A stretch of 64,000 bases of DNA, from positions 1 to 64,000 of the forward strand of contig JANWVV010000014.1 of assembly GCA_025055795.1 (NCBI GenBank), written 5' to 3'. The position numbers were made by a program, and so were the translations under genes. The stretch comes from Gemmataceae bacterium. GTDB taxonomy: Bacteria > Planctomycetota > Planctomycetia > Gemmatales > Gemmataceae. Positions 37,203 to 46,504 of this stretch are shown in pieces. Position 1 is the first letter of the stretch, and each line of letters starts with the position of its first letter. The notes beneath the pieces are model-generated. The model saw nothing but the letters and a program-made list of their open reading frames with translations. It searched no databases and had not been told where the DNA came from.

Positions 37203-37779
37203 GTTGCCCCGTAAATCGTTACAGCTGTCCGGCGATCATCGCGAGCCTCAGTGGTTTCAGCCCCCGTCCAAACCGAACAGATTTAATTATCTTAAGGCAT
37301 TGAGATTCTATTCTGGTTGTCAGCTCCCGGCCAAATCTGGTATTTCGCTGTGCCTCTATGGCCCATCGTGCTGCGTGAGCTCGTGAAACGGACTGGTATG
37401 CTTGCTGTTCGGTTTTCTCCATTATGTCCGAAACATGGTAATAATCGATGTCATGCTTGTCTTCCTCTTGTTCTTTTTTGGCAGATTCGCATGAACATGG
37501 TGGGTGTTCCGAATCAGGTCGGTCCGCCAGTGCTGAGAACAGATAAACTCGGTCAGAGGTAAAGATTCCAGTTCGGGAAGACGCTACGGTTTTCTGGGAA
37601 ATTGGCAAAACTGCAGCGATTCTATCGCTAAAAGCGGGTTAGAGAGTTTGGTGCAGCCATATGAGGATGTTCAAATTGTACGAACAAAGGGCTTGTGCCG
37701 ATAAAGTGTTAAAGACGTGGACTGTCGGCATGGAGCAGTCCATTGCTAGGTGTACAGTTCACAAGGGGAGGACAGGGGC
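37203..37779. other. Divergent intergenic region
   Basis: 577 bp between the mazG-like gene and the BBP7-type gene. A 129-codon minus-strand frame (37219-37608) is open but lacks family resemblance and a ribosome binding site, so I do not call it. The promoters of both flanking genes are expected here. Confidence 0.35.
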
Positions 37780-39462
37780 GTGCGGGGTTGGATTGGGCCC
37801 GGCAATCGGTGGTGGCGGGGGGAGGACCAGCATAGCTGGTGGTTCAGCCGGGTGCGCTTCTGGAACAGATGGTGGTCCGCTTGGACAGCCGGGGTGTTGC
37901 TCAGCAGTTGTGCCTGGGGGCAGGTTGCCGATCGTACAGGCTACGGCTCCGAAGGGGACAGCCCGTCGCAACGGAGTGGTCCCGCCCCGGTCACCACCAG
38001 CACCCGGGAGCCAGGGTCTCTGTGGCAACGGCCGGAAGCGGCCAGCCAACCGAACGGCTGGCCCTATGGGAATGGAGATTTGCCTCTGGGATACCGTACT
38101 TCTGAGCGTCGCCCGCGTCTGGCACGCCCGTTACCTTTGAGCGTTTATCCCGCCGAACGCATACCCGCAGGCACCACAACCCCCCCGGTTGCGCTGGGGA
38201 CTACTGGACCGCAAGGCACGGTAAGCTCCGGTAAAGAACAACCGCAACCGGGCACAGTCGCGGTGCCACCGCCAATGTCCTGGTCTCCGTTACCACAGAG
38301 CACGCAGTTGCAATCGGCCGTGCCGGCAGTGACTCCGACGATCGGAACGCCCCTGGCCGCGTGGTCACCTGCTCCAGATCCGGGAGGCGTCGTCTGGACC
38401 AACGTGGAAATGCTCCTGTGGGCGGCCAGTGGTCAGCATCTTCCGCCCATGATTACCACAGGTGATCCGATTACACCGCAGACTTTGGCGGGCAAACTCT
38501 CCACCCCGGAAACCCGTATCCTGTTTCCCCTGGATCGGGTCAATAACGAGTTCCGGCTAGGCTTGCGTGTCAGTGGGGGCACCTGGCTGGACCTCAACCG
38601 CACCCTCGGGCTGGAAGGCGATTTCTTTTTCCTGGGTAACATCAAAAAGGGTCTGACAGCCGCTTCCGATGCCAACGGGAACCAGATTCTGGCCCGTCCT
38701 TTTGTCAATGCGGTCACAGGTCTGGACGACGCCATTTTAGTGGCCTATCCCGGTGTGCAACGCGGTGCCATCGACGTGCAGTCGGAGAGCTTTGTCATCG
38801 GTGGCGGCGTGAACGCCTTGGTGAATGCCTGGAGTGGCCCCGGCGGAAAAATCGACTGGTTCGCGGGCTACCGCTACTTTGGCTTGTCGGACGAGGTCAG
38901 CATCAAGGAAGATACTACAGCTCTGAGTACGGCAGCAGCACCGTTGAATCCGGGCGAGCATCTGCAAGCTCTGGATCGCTTTCGCACCTTTAATCACTTC
39001 CACGGCGGTGTACTGGGTCTGGCGGGCGAGCGGCGGATGGGAGTGTGGTTTTTGGCCGGACGTGCTTCCATCGCCTTGGGTGGCGTGCGGCAGGTTGTCG
39101 ACATCAGCGGTCGAACGGTCCTGACCCCTTACGGCGGTCAGCCCACCGCTACGGCCATCGGTCGCTTCGCTCTGCCGTCCAACATTGGTCGCTACCAGCA
39201 AACAACTTTTGCCGTACTGCCCGAAGTAAGCGTCCGAGGCGGCGTGCAATTGACCGAAAGCGCCCGCTTGTACGTGGCGTACAACTGGATGTATCTGAGT
39301 AACGTGGTCCGCGCCGGAGAACAGATCGATCCGCGCATTAATCCCATCTTCCGTCCCCCGGTCACCCTTCTGCCTGGAGAGCAGCCCCCCGTTTACAGTG
39401 GTTTCCGTACCAGCGATTACTGGCTGCAAGGCATCAGCTTCGGCATGGAAGTTCGCTTCTAG
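37780..39462 (+). CDS. BBP7-type outer-membrane beta-barrel protein
   Basis: 560 residues with the GTG at 37780, which is preceded by GGGGAGG at nine bases; a GTG at 37750 is in frame but less well placed. A signal segment (about 22-48, SAWTAGVLLSSCAWGQ) leads to a Pro/Thr/Gly-rich stretch (50-215). From about 218 the barrel domain of PF07585 (BBP7) begins: VWTNVEMLLWAASG, LGLRVSGGTWLDLNRTLGLE, FFFLGN, YRYFGLSDEV, up to GISFGMEVRF at the C terminus. Alternating hydrophobic strands and a terminal Phe fit an outer-membrane barrel. Families like this are expanded in Planctomycetes; the role is unknown. Confidence 0.85.
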   Translation: MRGWIGPGNRWWRGEDQHSWWFSRVRFWNRWWSAWTAGVLLSSCAWGQVADRTGYGSEGDSPSQRSGPAPVTTSTREPGSLWQRPEAASQPNGWPYGNGDLPLGYRTSERRPRLARPLPLSVYPAERIPAGTTTPPVALGTTGPQGTVSSGKEQPQPGTVAVPPPMSWSPLPQSTQLQSAVPAVTPTIGTPLAAWSPAPDPGGVVWTNVEMLLWAASGQHLPPMITTGDPITPQTLAGKLSTPETRILFPLDRVNNEFRLGLRVSGGTWLDLNRTLGLEGDFFFLGNIKKGLTAASDANGNQILARPFVNAVTGLDDAILVAYPGVQRGAIDVQSESFVIGGGVNALVNAWSGPGGKIDWFAGYRYFGLSDEVSIKEDTTALSTAAAPLNPGEHLQALDRFRTFNHFHGGVLGLAGERRMGVWFLAGRASIALGGVRQVVDISGRTVLTPYGGQPTATAIGRFALPSNIGRYQQTTFAVLPEVSVRGGVQLTESARLYVAYNWMYLSNVVRAGEQIDPRINPIFRPPVTLLPGEQPPVYSGFRTSDYWLQGISFGMEVRF

Positions 39463-39734
39463 GGACTCCGGCTTTCTGGCCCCGCGTCACTATCGCTGCT
39501 GCAACGCAAATCGATCAGCACTTTTTGTGATCTCCTGCGACAATGTCATATTGACTTTTTGTATACTATATTGCTGTAGCATGCTATATTTCAAGCCGAA
39601 AACGCGATTTGACTCTGTAAAGTCTTGTGTTCGAAATTTCATATACTCGTGTGGCAGGCGTTGCACGGGTGGAAGCAGAGGGCTGGATGTACAGGTAGTC
39701 GTCGAGAGTTGTGCGGACGCTTTTGCGCCGGCAT

Positions 39735-41528
39735 TCAGTGGCGTGGAGGTGCCGGCAGGAAGGGAAAGAAGCGAGGAACTAGCGGCGGCAGGGCGGGGCG
39801 GGGGCCGTACCAGTTATCCCATTGGCGAGGCGAGCCGGGCAGCATCATGCCGGGCAGGCTGACGTCGTAGAACCAGGCCCATTTGCGCAGTTCCCGGCAG
39901 TAATCCGGCCATTTGCCTTCGTGCATTTGCAGTATTTTCTGTTCGTGTGGTCGCAATTTGGGCAGTAGCTCCCGTTCAACCACCTGGCGGAGGGGGTCGC
40001 GCAACTCGCTTGGGCGTGTTGGTCCCAATGGCGGCAACTTCGGTCGCTCGTGCGGAGGTATAGTGTTGACGTAGTCTTGGATCGCCAAGGCGAATTCAGG
40101 CCATTTGCCCCGGTGCGGATTGACAAAGCTGGCAACTCGTCCCTTGTCGAAAAGACGGGCGGTTGCTCCCAGATCGGCAAAATCGGTGATGGGCTTGCCT
40201 ATGGGTTCGGGAAGCAGATAACGCTCGTACTTGCGGCTCAGATTGTAGACTTCCCGGCCGTAGTGGAACCAATTCCAGCCGCCGTGCTGCTCGGCTTGTG
40301 TCAACAGCGTGTGGTAGCGGCTGCTTTCGTTGGCGGTCAGGCGTATTTTGCCTGTTTCATGGAGCTGGAACGCCCGGGCGGCGAAATCCAGCACGGCCCG
40401 CCGCAGCCCCTCGTCGTGGAAGGGCCAAGGAATCCGGTTGGCTGCGATCTCCTCGGCGTGCCGCCGGACCAATGACCAGGCCTCGCGACGATCCGCTTCC
40501 TGCCGTTTGAGCCGGCGCACGGCCTCGATCCGTTCCGGAGTGCTCAGGGCACGCAACTGCTTCTGTTGCTCACCAGGTAGGGTTTCCAGCCATTGCTGCT
40601 CGCGCAGTTCCCGGATTCGCTGCAGACGCTGGGCGGCATCGCTTGCTGCCAGGATGCTACGCCGTTGATCCTCCGGCAAATTGGATAACCAGAAGGCATA
40701 GGCCTCCAGGATGGCCAGTAGATAATCGCGTTCGACCGGTTCCTGGGCGAACAAGTCGCGGTCGAGTTCCTGCAAGGCGGCTTGTCGGGCCGGCGGCAGA
40801 TGACGATAGGAATGGATCAGTTGCTCCCACACAGCGGCAGGCCATGCGTCTGCTTCGCCGGGCGGCCCGGGAGACGAACGACCCGGGGCCGTTTCCACTA
40901 GCGGATCGTCACCGAAGTATTCCGGCTCGGCCAGTCGTAACAAAAACGACAGGTCATCCACGCCGATGTACAAAGGGAGCATCGCGATCAGGCGATGCTC
41001 GACCGTAGCAGGCTCGACAGAGGAGGCGGGAGATGAAAGGGAGCGTCCCGGCAAGGCCAGACTGGTCAGTAACAGATAGCCGCCTGATCCTCCCACCAGC
41101 AGGCACGCCGCGAAGATCAGGAGTGATCGGATGGAACGGTGCGTAACGAGGGAAGCCAGTGCGGGACGAACCGAACTGGTTAGCACGATCGGCATGGAAG
41201 TCGAGGGCGGACCGTTTGCGGTACCAGCAGGAGCCGGTGGCAGTAGGCTGGCTGTGGAGCGTGGGCTGGCCGGGATTTTTTCCAGTGTACGCGTGGCAAA
41301 ATCCGGTGAAGCCTCTGGTCGCGGCAGATAATCAAGCAGCTCGTAGGTTTTCTTCAGCAGTATCGCTCGCCGACGTAGTTGCGGATCGGCCGCTAGCCGC
41401 TGTTCGATCTGACGCGCCTGCTCTTCGGGTAGTTCACCGTCGAGGTAGGCGACCAGTTCCTCGTCGAGCGGGTCGAGCGGATCTGCATCGTCGGAGGGCA
41501 GCGGAGCCCCAGGGACTGGCTTGGACAT
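39735..41528 (-). CDS. Anti-sigma-factor-like membrane protein with long C-terminal domain
   Basis: 597 residues from the ATG at 41528. Residues 15-65 resemble the cytoplasmic anti-sigma domain (DEELVAYLDGELPEEQARQI, then RLAADPQLRRRA), but without the zinc-binding His/Cys set, so a zinc-free variant. One membrane helix lies at about 118-140 (LLIFAACLLVGGSGGYLLLT). The outer part, about 450 residues, is helical and Arg/Gln/Trp-rich; it contains repeated GKWPEF/GKWPDY units (for example RGKWPEFALAIQDY and EGKWPDYCRELRKW), resembling DUF3106-type helical segments. It starts 7 bp after the sigma-factor stop, so the two are co-translated. It probably holds the sigma factor at the membrane until a signal arrives. 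GAGG precedes the ATG by six bases. Confidence 0.8.
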   Translation of the reverse strand: MSKPVPGAPLPSDDADPLDPLDEELVAYLDGELPEEQARQIEQRLAADPQLRRRAILLKKTYELLDYLPRPEASPDFATRTLEKIPASPRSTASLLPPAPAGTANGPPSTSMPIVLTSSVRPALASLVTHRSIRSLLIFAACLLVGGSGGYLLLTSLALPGRSLSSPASSVEPATVEHRLIAMLPLYIGVDDLSFLLRLAEPEYFGDDPLVETAPGRSSPGPPGEADAWPAAVWEQLIHSYRHLPPARQAALQELDRDLFAQEPVERDYLLAILEAYAFWLSNLPEDQRRSILAASDAAQRLQRIRELREQQWLETLPGEQQKQLRALSTPERIEAVRRLKRQEADRREAWSLVRRHAEEIAANRIPWPFHDEGLRRAVLDFAARAFQLHETGKIRLTANESSRYHTLLTQAEQHGGWNWFHYGREVYNLSRKYERYLLPEPIGKPITDFADLGATARLFDKGRVASFVNPHRGKWPEFALAIQDYVNTIPPHERPKLPPLGPTRPSELRDPLRQVVERELLPKLRPHEQKILQMHEGKWPDYCRELRKWAWFYDVSLPGMMLPGSPRQWDNWYGPRPALPPLVPRFFPFLPAPPRH

Positions 41529-41535
41529 GGCAGCC

Positions 41536-42216
41536 TCAAGGATTGGCTGGTGAGACAGCGGAGTCGTCGGGCGAAGAGCTCGGCATAGAGCCATCCTCTA
41601 TGTCAATATAACCCTGTAAGGCTTCACGCAATCGCGCCCGTGCCCGGCTTAACAATGATTTGACCGCCTTAGTGGTCAGACCCATTACCTGGGCTATGTC
41701 TGCGTAGTTCATGTCCTCGTATTTATTCAAAATGATGGCCAGTCGTTGTCGTTCATTCAGTGTTTCCAAGGCACGTTGGATGACTACGGCCAGCTCTTCC
41801 TGATGCAGACGTTTAACCGGCAGGCACGAGGAAGAATTGGCATTGGGCGGCAGTTGCTGAGGTTCATGGCACAGGGAGCCCGATTCCGTGATTTCCAGTG
41901 GCTGGGCCGGACGACGCTTGCGGTTGCGCAGGGCGTTGAGGGCCAGATTATTGGCAATTGTGAACAACCAGGTGGCGAAGCGGGCCCGGGGCGAGTAGCG
42001 CTTGCGGTGGCGGTAGATACGCAGAAAAACCTCCTGCGCCAGATCTTCGGCCTCGTCACGGTCGCCGACCAGATGATGCAAAACGGCGATCAGCCGATGT
42101 TGGAAGCGCTGGACCAGCTCGGCGAAGGCGGTGGGGTCGTCATCCCGCACTCGCAACATCAGGCGGATGTCCGGGTCCCGTAACGCCATCAGATTACTTG
42201 TCTGGCCGGCCGGCAT
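41536..42216 (-). CDS. ECF-type RNA polymerase sigma factor
   Basis: 226 residues. The sigma2 region at about 20-100 contains DEAEDLAQEVFLRIYRH and FATWLFTIANNLALNALRNR. The sigma4 region at about 150-205 has LNERQRLAIILNKYEDMNYA and the recognition helix TTKAVKSLLSRARARLREAL. Typical ECF length. AGGA lies nine bases before the ATG at 42216. It lies 17 bp downstream of rlmN and 7 bp upstream of its presumed anti-sigma partner, forming a three-gene operon. Its target promoters are not predictable here. Confidence 0.93.
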   Translation of the reverse strand: MPAGQTSNLMALRDPDIRLMLRVRDDDPTAFAELVQRFQHRLIAVLHHLVGDRDEAEDLAQEVFLRIYRHRKRYSPRARFATWLFTIANNLALNALRNRKRRPAQPLEITESGSLCHEPQQLPPNANSSSCLPVKRLHQEELAVVIQRALETLNERQRLAIILNKYEDMNYADIAQVMGLTTKAVKSLLSRARARLREALQGYIDIEDGSMPSSSPDDSAVSPANP

Positions 42217-42233
42217 AACGGACAGTCCTGGTT

Positions 42234-43517
42234 TCAGCGAGCAGTGGCTGCGGCAGCATCAGTCAGGGGATCAGACGGCTCACTTTGGGGGGCGACGGGT
42301 GGCATCGAGCTTAACGGCCTGAGGGCAGATGGCGTCACGGGGATAATATCACCCTGAGGGTCGATGGGCTGGGGGAAGTCCGGTAACGCCGGGGAGACCG
42401 TGGGACTGCCCGGCGAGGGTGGGGTGGATATCAGTTGCCGGCGCAACTGACCGCAGGCTGCGTCGATTTGCGCTCCCTTGCGTTTGCGAACCTTGACGCT
42501 GATACCAGCCTGACGCAGGGTGCGAATCATGCGCTCTATGGCCCGCGAGTCGGGCCGCAGATAGGGTAATCCGGGCACGTCGTTCCAGGGAATCAGGTTG
42601 ACATGGGCCTTGCGTCCCGCCAGCAACTGACTCAGCTCGCGGGCACAGGCCGCGGTGTCGTTCAGCCCGCCCAGCAGAACGTACTCGTAGGTCACCTGCC
42701 GGCCCGTCCGCTGGAAGAAGTAATCAGCAGCGGACAGGATGGCTGCTATGCCGATTTTGCGGTTGGTCGGCACGATGCGATTACGCAGACTGTCGTTAGG
42801 GGCATGCAGGGAAACTGCCAGGTGGTAGTGGTGACCACTATCGGCCAGTTGCCGGATTCTAGCGGGCAGGCCCACAGTGGAAATAGTGACGTGCCGTTGG
42901 CTGATCCCCAGCCCCTGCCGCGGATCACAGGCAATCCTAAGGGCTTCCAGCAACTGTTGCAGATTGGCCAGCGGCTCTCCCATCCCCATGACCACAATGT
43001 GGGTCAGTCGGCCCCGTCGGGCGCATGCTCGCAGACGCAACAATTGTTCGACCATCTCGGCTGCGGTCAGATTGCGTACGACACCCGCCAGGCCGCTGGC
43101 ACAAAACACGCATCCCATGCCGCAACCCACCTGCGTACTGATGCAGGCTGTGGCTCGGTCCTGCTCTTGGATCAGGACACATTCAATCAAATGACCATCA
43201 CGCAAACGCAGGACCAGCTTGTGGGTGCCATCGGGGGCGCTGCGGTGTTGCACCAGCGTCGTGGCAAATAACGGCAGTTGCTGTTGCAACTGCTGGCGCA
43301 GAGCCAGGGGCAGGTCCGTCATGGCCGCGTAGTCAGTCGTGCCACGCTGGAAAAGATGACGGCGCAGTTGGTGGGCCCGCCACGAAGGCTCGCCGCGTTG
43401 CACAAACCATCGCTGTAGTTCCTCGGCCGGCATTTCCACCACGGCGGGACTACCCGAGGCATCCGCCGAGCTATCCCCGGTCGCTCTTGCCTCCACTAGC
43501 GACAAGGATATTGTCAT
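42234..43517 (-). CDS. rlmN: 23S rRNA/tRNA adenine-C2 methyltransferase
   Basis: Radical-SAM enzyme that methylates C2 of A2503 in 23S rRNA and A37 of some tRNAs. With the ATG at 43517 it has 427 residues. The 4Fe-4S cysteines are Cys132, Cys136 and Cys139 (CGMGCVFCASG). The GMGEPL motif binds SAM, and the methyl-carrying Cys lies in DAACGQLRRQL. A Pro/Ser-rich extension of about 65 residues after the core is unusual. An in-frame TTG at 43535 lies upstream, but the ATG has GGAG within the preceding 14 bases. First gene of the rlmN-sigma-anti-sigma operon. Confidence 0.94.
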   Translation of the reverse strand: MTISLSLVEARATGDSSADASGSPAVVEMPAEELQRWFVQRGEPSWRAHQLRRHLFQRGTTDYAAMTDLPLALRQQLQQQLPLFATTLVQHRSAPDGTHKLVLRLRDGHLIECVLIQEQDRATACISTQVGCGMGCVFCASGLAGVVRNLTAAEMVEQLLRLRACARRGRLTHIVVMGMGEPLANLQQLLEALRIACDPRQGLGISQRHVTISTVGLPARIRQLADSGHHYHLAVSLHAPNDSLRNRIVPTNRKIGIAAILSAADYFFQRTGRQVTYEYVLLGGLNDTAACARELSQLLAGRKAHVNLIPWNDVPGLPYLRPDSRAIERMIRTLRQAGISVKVRKRKGAQIDAACGQLRRQLISTPPSPGSPTVSPALPDFPQPIDPQGDIIPVTPSALRPLSSMPPVAPQSEPSDPLTDAAAATAR

Positions 43518-44164
43518 AACTTCACCACTCCGCAACCTCGTAATCCTTGCCGATTGAGCCGTCCCTGAACGACTAGCCTATGACTCGATCCCCTTGATTT
43601 TTCTCGTACTAGGGTTAATGTTGTAGCGTCCACGGCGGCAGGGATGCGATGCCAAGCACGATTTTCATCTGGTTTTCATTGGTCAAAGCACGTTTTAGTG
43701 TGTGGTGGCCCACTTGGTCGCTCTTTGATTTTCAGTCATAACCAAAAAAATCTTGAGGCGACACATAGGTGGTTTCCAGCCGTACCCTGATAACGCAGCC
43801 GCTGGGGTGTCGGATATCCATATGGGTATACTGAAAGTAACCCGATGAGCGCGGTACTGCTTCCATTGACCGATTATATTCCACTATATCGTCTAATCTC
43901 GGCATATCCCACACGATTCGTTCCCCCCGGTACTACTACTGGACCGCGTTGGGAAACAGCCTCGAAGGCGGCCGATGGCTATTTCCCCCTTGATTCGGCA
44001 TGCCTAGCCATAGCTGGTTTCAGTGAGTGAGCCGATTTGGTTGCTTGGGCATCGCAGGCGTATGCTGTTGCGGTCCGCTGCTGGACCCGATGCTGGTGTG
44101 TCGTCGCTAAACCATGGGTGAAACTCTGGAAGAACGGATCACAGGTGGCCCGCTCGGACTCGCC
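43518..44164. other. Gene-poor region between rseP and rlmN
   Basis: 647 bp between two minus-strand genes. The only frame of interest is a possible 57-60 codon gene at 43732-43914, listed separately. Promoter for the rlmN operon expected near 43540-43600. Confidence 0.4.
43732..43914 (-). CDS. Uncertain small hypothetical protein
   Basis: A 60-codon frame from a GTG (or ATG at 43905). GGGGGGAA lies about seven bases before the GTG. The conceptual peptide (MPRLDDIVEYNRSMEAV..., later HPSGCVIRVRLETTYV) reads like a globular protein fragment, but I recognise no family. It may be a small gene or a remnant. Confidence 0.25.
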   Translation of the reverse strand: MWDMPRLDDIVEYNRSMEAVPRSSGYFQYTHMDIRHPSGCVIRVRLETTYVSPQDFFGYD

Positions 44165-46504
44165 TCAGAACCAACCAAAAAGCAGGCGTTGGATATCGAG
44201 GGCGATCACGAAAATCATCAGGGCCAGAATGAGGGCCAGGCCCGCGTACATGGCTAGGTGGAAGAGCCGTTCCGGAACCGGACGGCCGAGAATTTTCTCC
44301 AGAATCAGGAAAACCATGTGACCGCCGTCAAGCACCGGGATGGGCAGAAAGTTAACGACGGCCAGATTGACTGAAATCATGCCGAGGAACAGGAGGAATT
44401 GCCAGATGTCTTCGCCGGCGACGCGATAGGAAACGTTGGCAATGGTGAGCGGTCCGCTCATCGTTTTGGGACTAATGCGTCCGGAGGGGGCAATCATGCC
44501 ATAGAGGCTCATGTAGATGTATTTGATGAAACGCACGACGCGCCAAGCGCCTAGTTGGAGGGCATCGATCAATCCGTCAGCTTTCTGGATGCGGTAGTCA
44601 CGGGCTAAAAGCAGCCCCCGCTCGTCCAGCGGGTGGTGCAGGTCGGGTTGTGCCTGGAGGGTAACGTCCAGGGTAGTTTCGCCACGTTGGATGCGTAAGT
44701 CGAGGCGATGGGGGGGCTGTCGTTGCAAGGCGGCGTCCACATAGGCCCACTGGTGTGGCTTGAGCTTGTCGAACCATTCGCCGGCATGGACCTGGCCATG
44801 CTCGTCCAAGGTGTACAGCCGGGCCGCCACGATAACGTCGTTGGGTTGCAGCAGTCCATCAGCGGGGGAACCGGGTACCACTTGATCCACAACGGTTTCG
44901 ACCCAATATGCCAGTCCCAGGCCGCCCAGCGGCACCGGACTGTTGGGCAACGAAATGGTTTCGCGGTCGTCGTGGTAGGCAGGGTCGTAGTGCAGGGTCA
45001 ACTCGACCGGTCGGGCCTCCTGGTAACCGACGGTCCGCAGGACGGTAAGCCGGACTTGAAGGTTGGCCTCGGCACCGCGGGCTAGTTGCCGTTCGGCCCA
45101 TTGCCGCAGTTCGTAGGGCAGCACCAGGGGATCGAGACGCCGTACGGTGACGGTGGAATCGGGAGCTTTTTCATCGCCGGTGGTCAGCCAGGTGGTAGTA
45201 CCATCGACTTCGGGCAGCCGCAGGTCGCGGATACGGTCGCCGGGGAGGGCGGGCTGGTCCTGGTGTGCGAGCACGCCGGCGCGGGCGGCTGGTCCCCCCT
45301 CGCGCAGAGCAGCGATTTGGCCCATGCGCAGACGTAGCCCCAGATCCGCACGGTAGGCCGGCGGGATAGTCACATCCAGTATGCTGGTCTGACCGTCCGC
45401 TTGACGTCGCTGGACGCGAAGGATCACAGGCTGGCCTGCCAAGGCCCGGAGCCGGCCATAATAGTCGGCCACGTCCGGGCCAGCCTCGGGATGACGTCGA
45501 TCTGCGCGTAAAGGGGTTACCTGCTGCGGTTGGTGGGGATCGCTCATGGCCACGATCCGGTCACCTGGTGCCAATGGTGGCGTAGCCTGGGCGGCTGCCG
45601 TGCCGGCTATTACGGGCGGTACCTGGGCTTTGCGGAACGACAACAACTCCAGGCGATACGGCGGGACCACCCCTAGCTGCGGAAAGCGGGTGCCTTCGTC
45701 GCGTCGGGGTTCCACCTGATAACTGACCAGACTGCCATCGGGTCGCTGCACACGCAACTCGACCTGTTCCCCAGCGGCAGTACTCATTACGATGGGACGC
45801 AAGTCGTCGAAAAAGGGTCGTTCCCGGCTGCCGATCTGCACAATTTCGTCATCGGCACGCAGGCCGGCGCGCCAGGCTGCACTACCGCTTTCCACCCCCC
45901 CGATGATTGCCGGGATTTCCTTGACCCCGTGCCAGTACGCCGCCACAAAACAGACCATGCCGAGCAGGACATTCATGATAACGCCTGCCGAAATGATCAG
46001 CATCCGCTGGCCCACGCTTTTGTTGCGGTAGCTGCGGGGGTCGGTGTCGCCTTCGTCGCTATCGCCGGCTTCGCCTTCACCCATCATCTGCACGTATCCG
46101 CCTAGCGGGATCATGCCCACTTTGTAGGTGGTTTCGCCCCAACGGAACGAGCAGAACGGCAACGCCGGGCCAAAACCGATGCTGAAGACCGTGACATGGA
46201 CGTCGCACCATTTGGCCGCCAGGAAATGTCCCAGTTCGTGAACGAAGATAACCAGTCCCAAGCCCAGCACCACTTTCAGGGTGTCCAGCGGGTCCAGGTA
46301 TCGTATGACCAGGGCCACCAGAGCAGCGGCGATGAGCAAGGAGAGGGCATTTTGTTTCAGCCAGGCGAGTACTCCCGGCTCGGCGGGTGCTGCTACGCCA
46401 TTGCCAGCGGCAGCACCGTTTGCCGGGGCAGTTGAGTCGGGGGTGGTGCCTGACGGTCCACGTCCAGGGGTCAGGGGATCAGGTGCAGGCGAGGATGCAG
46501 CCAA
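44165..46504 (-). CDS. rseP: RseP-type site-2 intramembrane zinc protease with PDZ domains
   Basis: M50B metalloprotease that cuts anti-sigma factors or other substrates within the membrane. At 779 residues it is much longer than E. coli RseP (450). The zinc motif HELGH is at 89-93 within a helix, and the second motif NFLPIPVLDGGHMVF lies near the C terminus. Between them are several PDZ-like units (for example GVESGSAAWRAGLRADDEIV, GDRIVAMSD, GSPADGLLQPNDVIVAARLY). A Pro/Ala-rich N-terminal tail of 45 residues precedes the first helix. It overlaps the end of dxr by 34 bp, so the genes are co-transcribed. The membrane-bound anti-sigma protein at 39.7 kb is a conceivable substrate, which is inference. 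Confidence 0.92.
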   Translation of the reverse strand: MAASSPAPDPLTPGRGPSGTTPDSTAPANGAAAGNGVAAPAEPGVLAWLKQNALSLLIAAALVALVIRYLDPLDTLKVVLGLGLVIFVHELGHFLAAKWCDVHVTVFSIGFGPALPFCSFRWGETTYKVGMIPLGGYVQMMGEGEAGDSDEGDTDPRSYRNKSVGQRMLIISAGVIMNVLLGMVCFVAAYWHGVKEIPAIIGGVESGSAAWRAGLRADDEIVQIGSRERPFFDDLRPIVMSTAAGEQVELRVQRPDGSLVSYQVEPRRDEGTRFPQLGVVPPYRLELLSFRKAQVPPVIAGTAAAQATPPLAPGDRIVAMSDPHQPQQVTPLRADRRHPEAGPDVADYYGRLRALAGQPVILRVQRRQADGQTSILDVTIPPAYRADLGLRLRMGQIAALREGGPAARAGVLAHQDQPALPGDRIRDLRLPEVDGTTTWLTTGDEKAPDSTVTVRRLDPLVLPYELRQWAERQLARGAEANLQVRLTVLRTVGYQEARPVELTLHYDPAYHDDRETISLPNSPVPLGGLGLAYWVETVVDQVVPGSPADGLLQPNDVIVAARLYTLDEHGQVHAGEWFDKLKPHQWAYVDAALQRQPPHRLDLRIQRGETTLDVTLQAQPDLHHPLDERGLLLARDYRIQKADGLIDALQLGAWRVVRFIKYIYMSLYGMIAPSGRISPKTMSGPLTIANVSYRVAGEDIWQFLLFLGMISVNLAVVNFLPIPVLDGGHMVFLILEKILGRPVPERLFHLAMYAGLALILALMIFVIALDIQRLLFGWF

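Noticed and set aside
37219..37608. 129-codon frame upstream of the mazG-like gene
   Set aside because: No ribosome binding site, non-coding-like composition, no family resemblance. A lineage-specific gene cannot be fully excluded.
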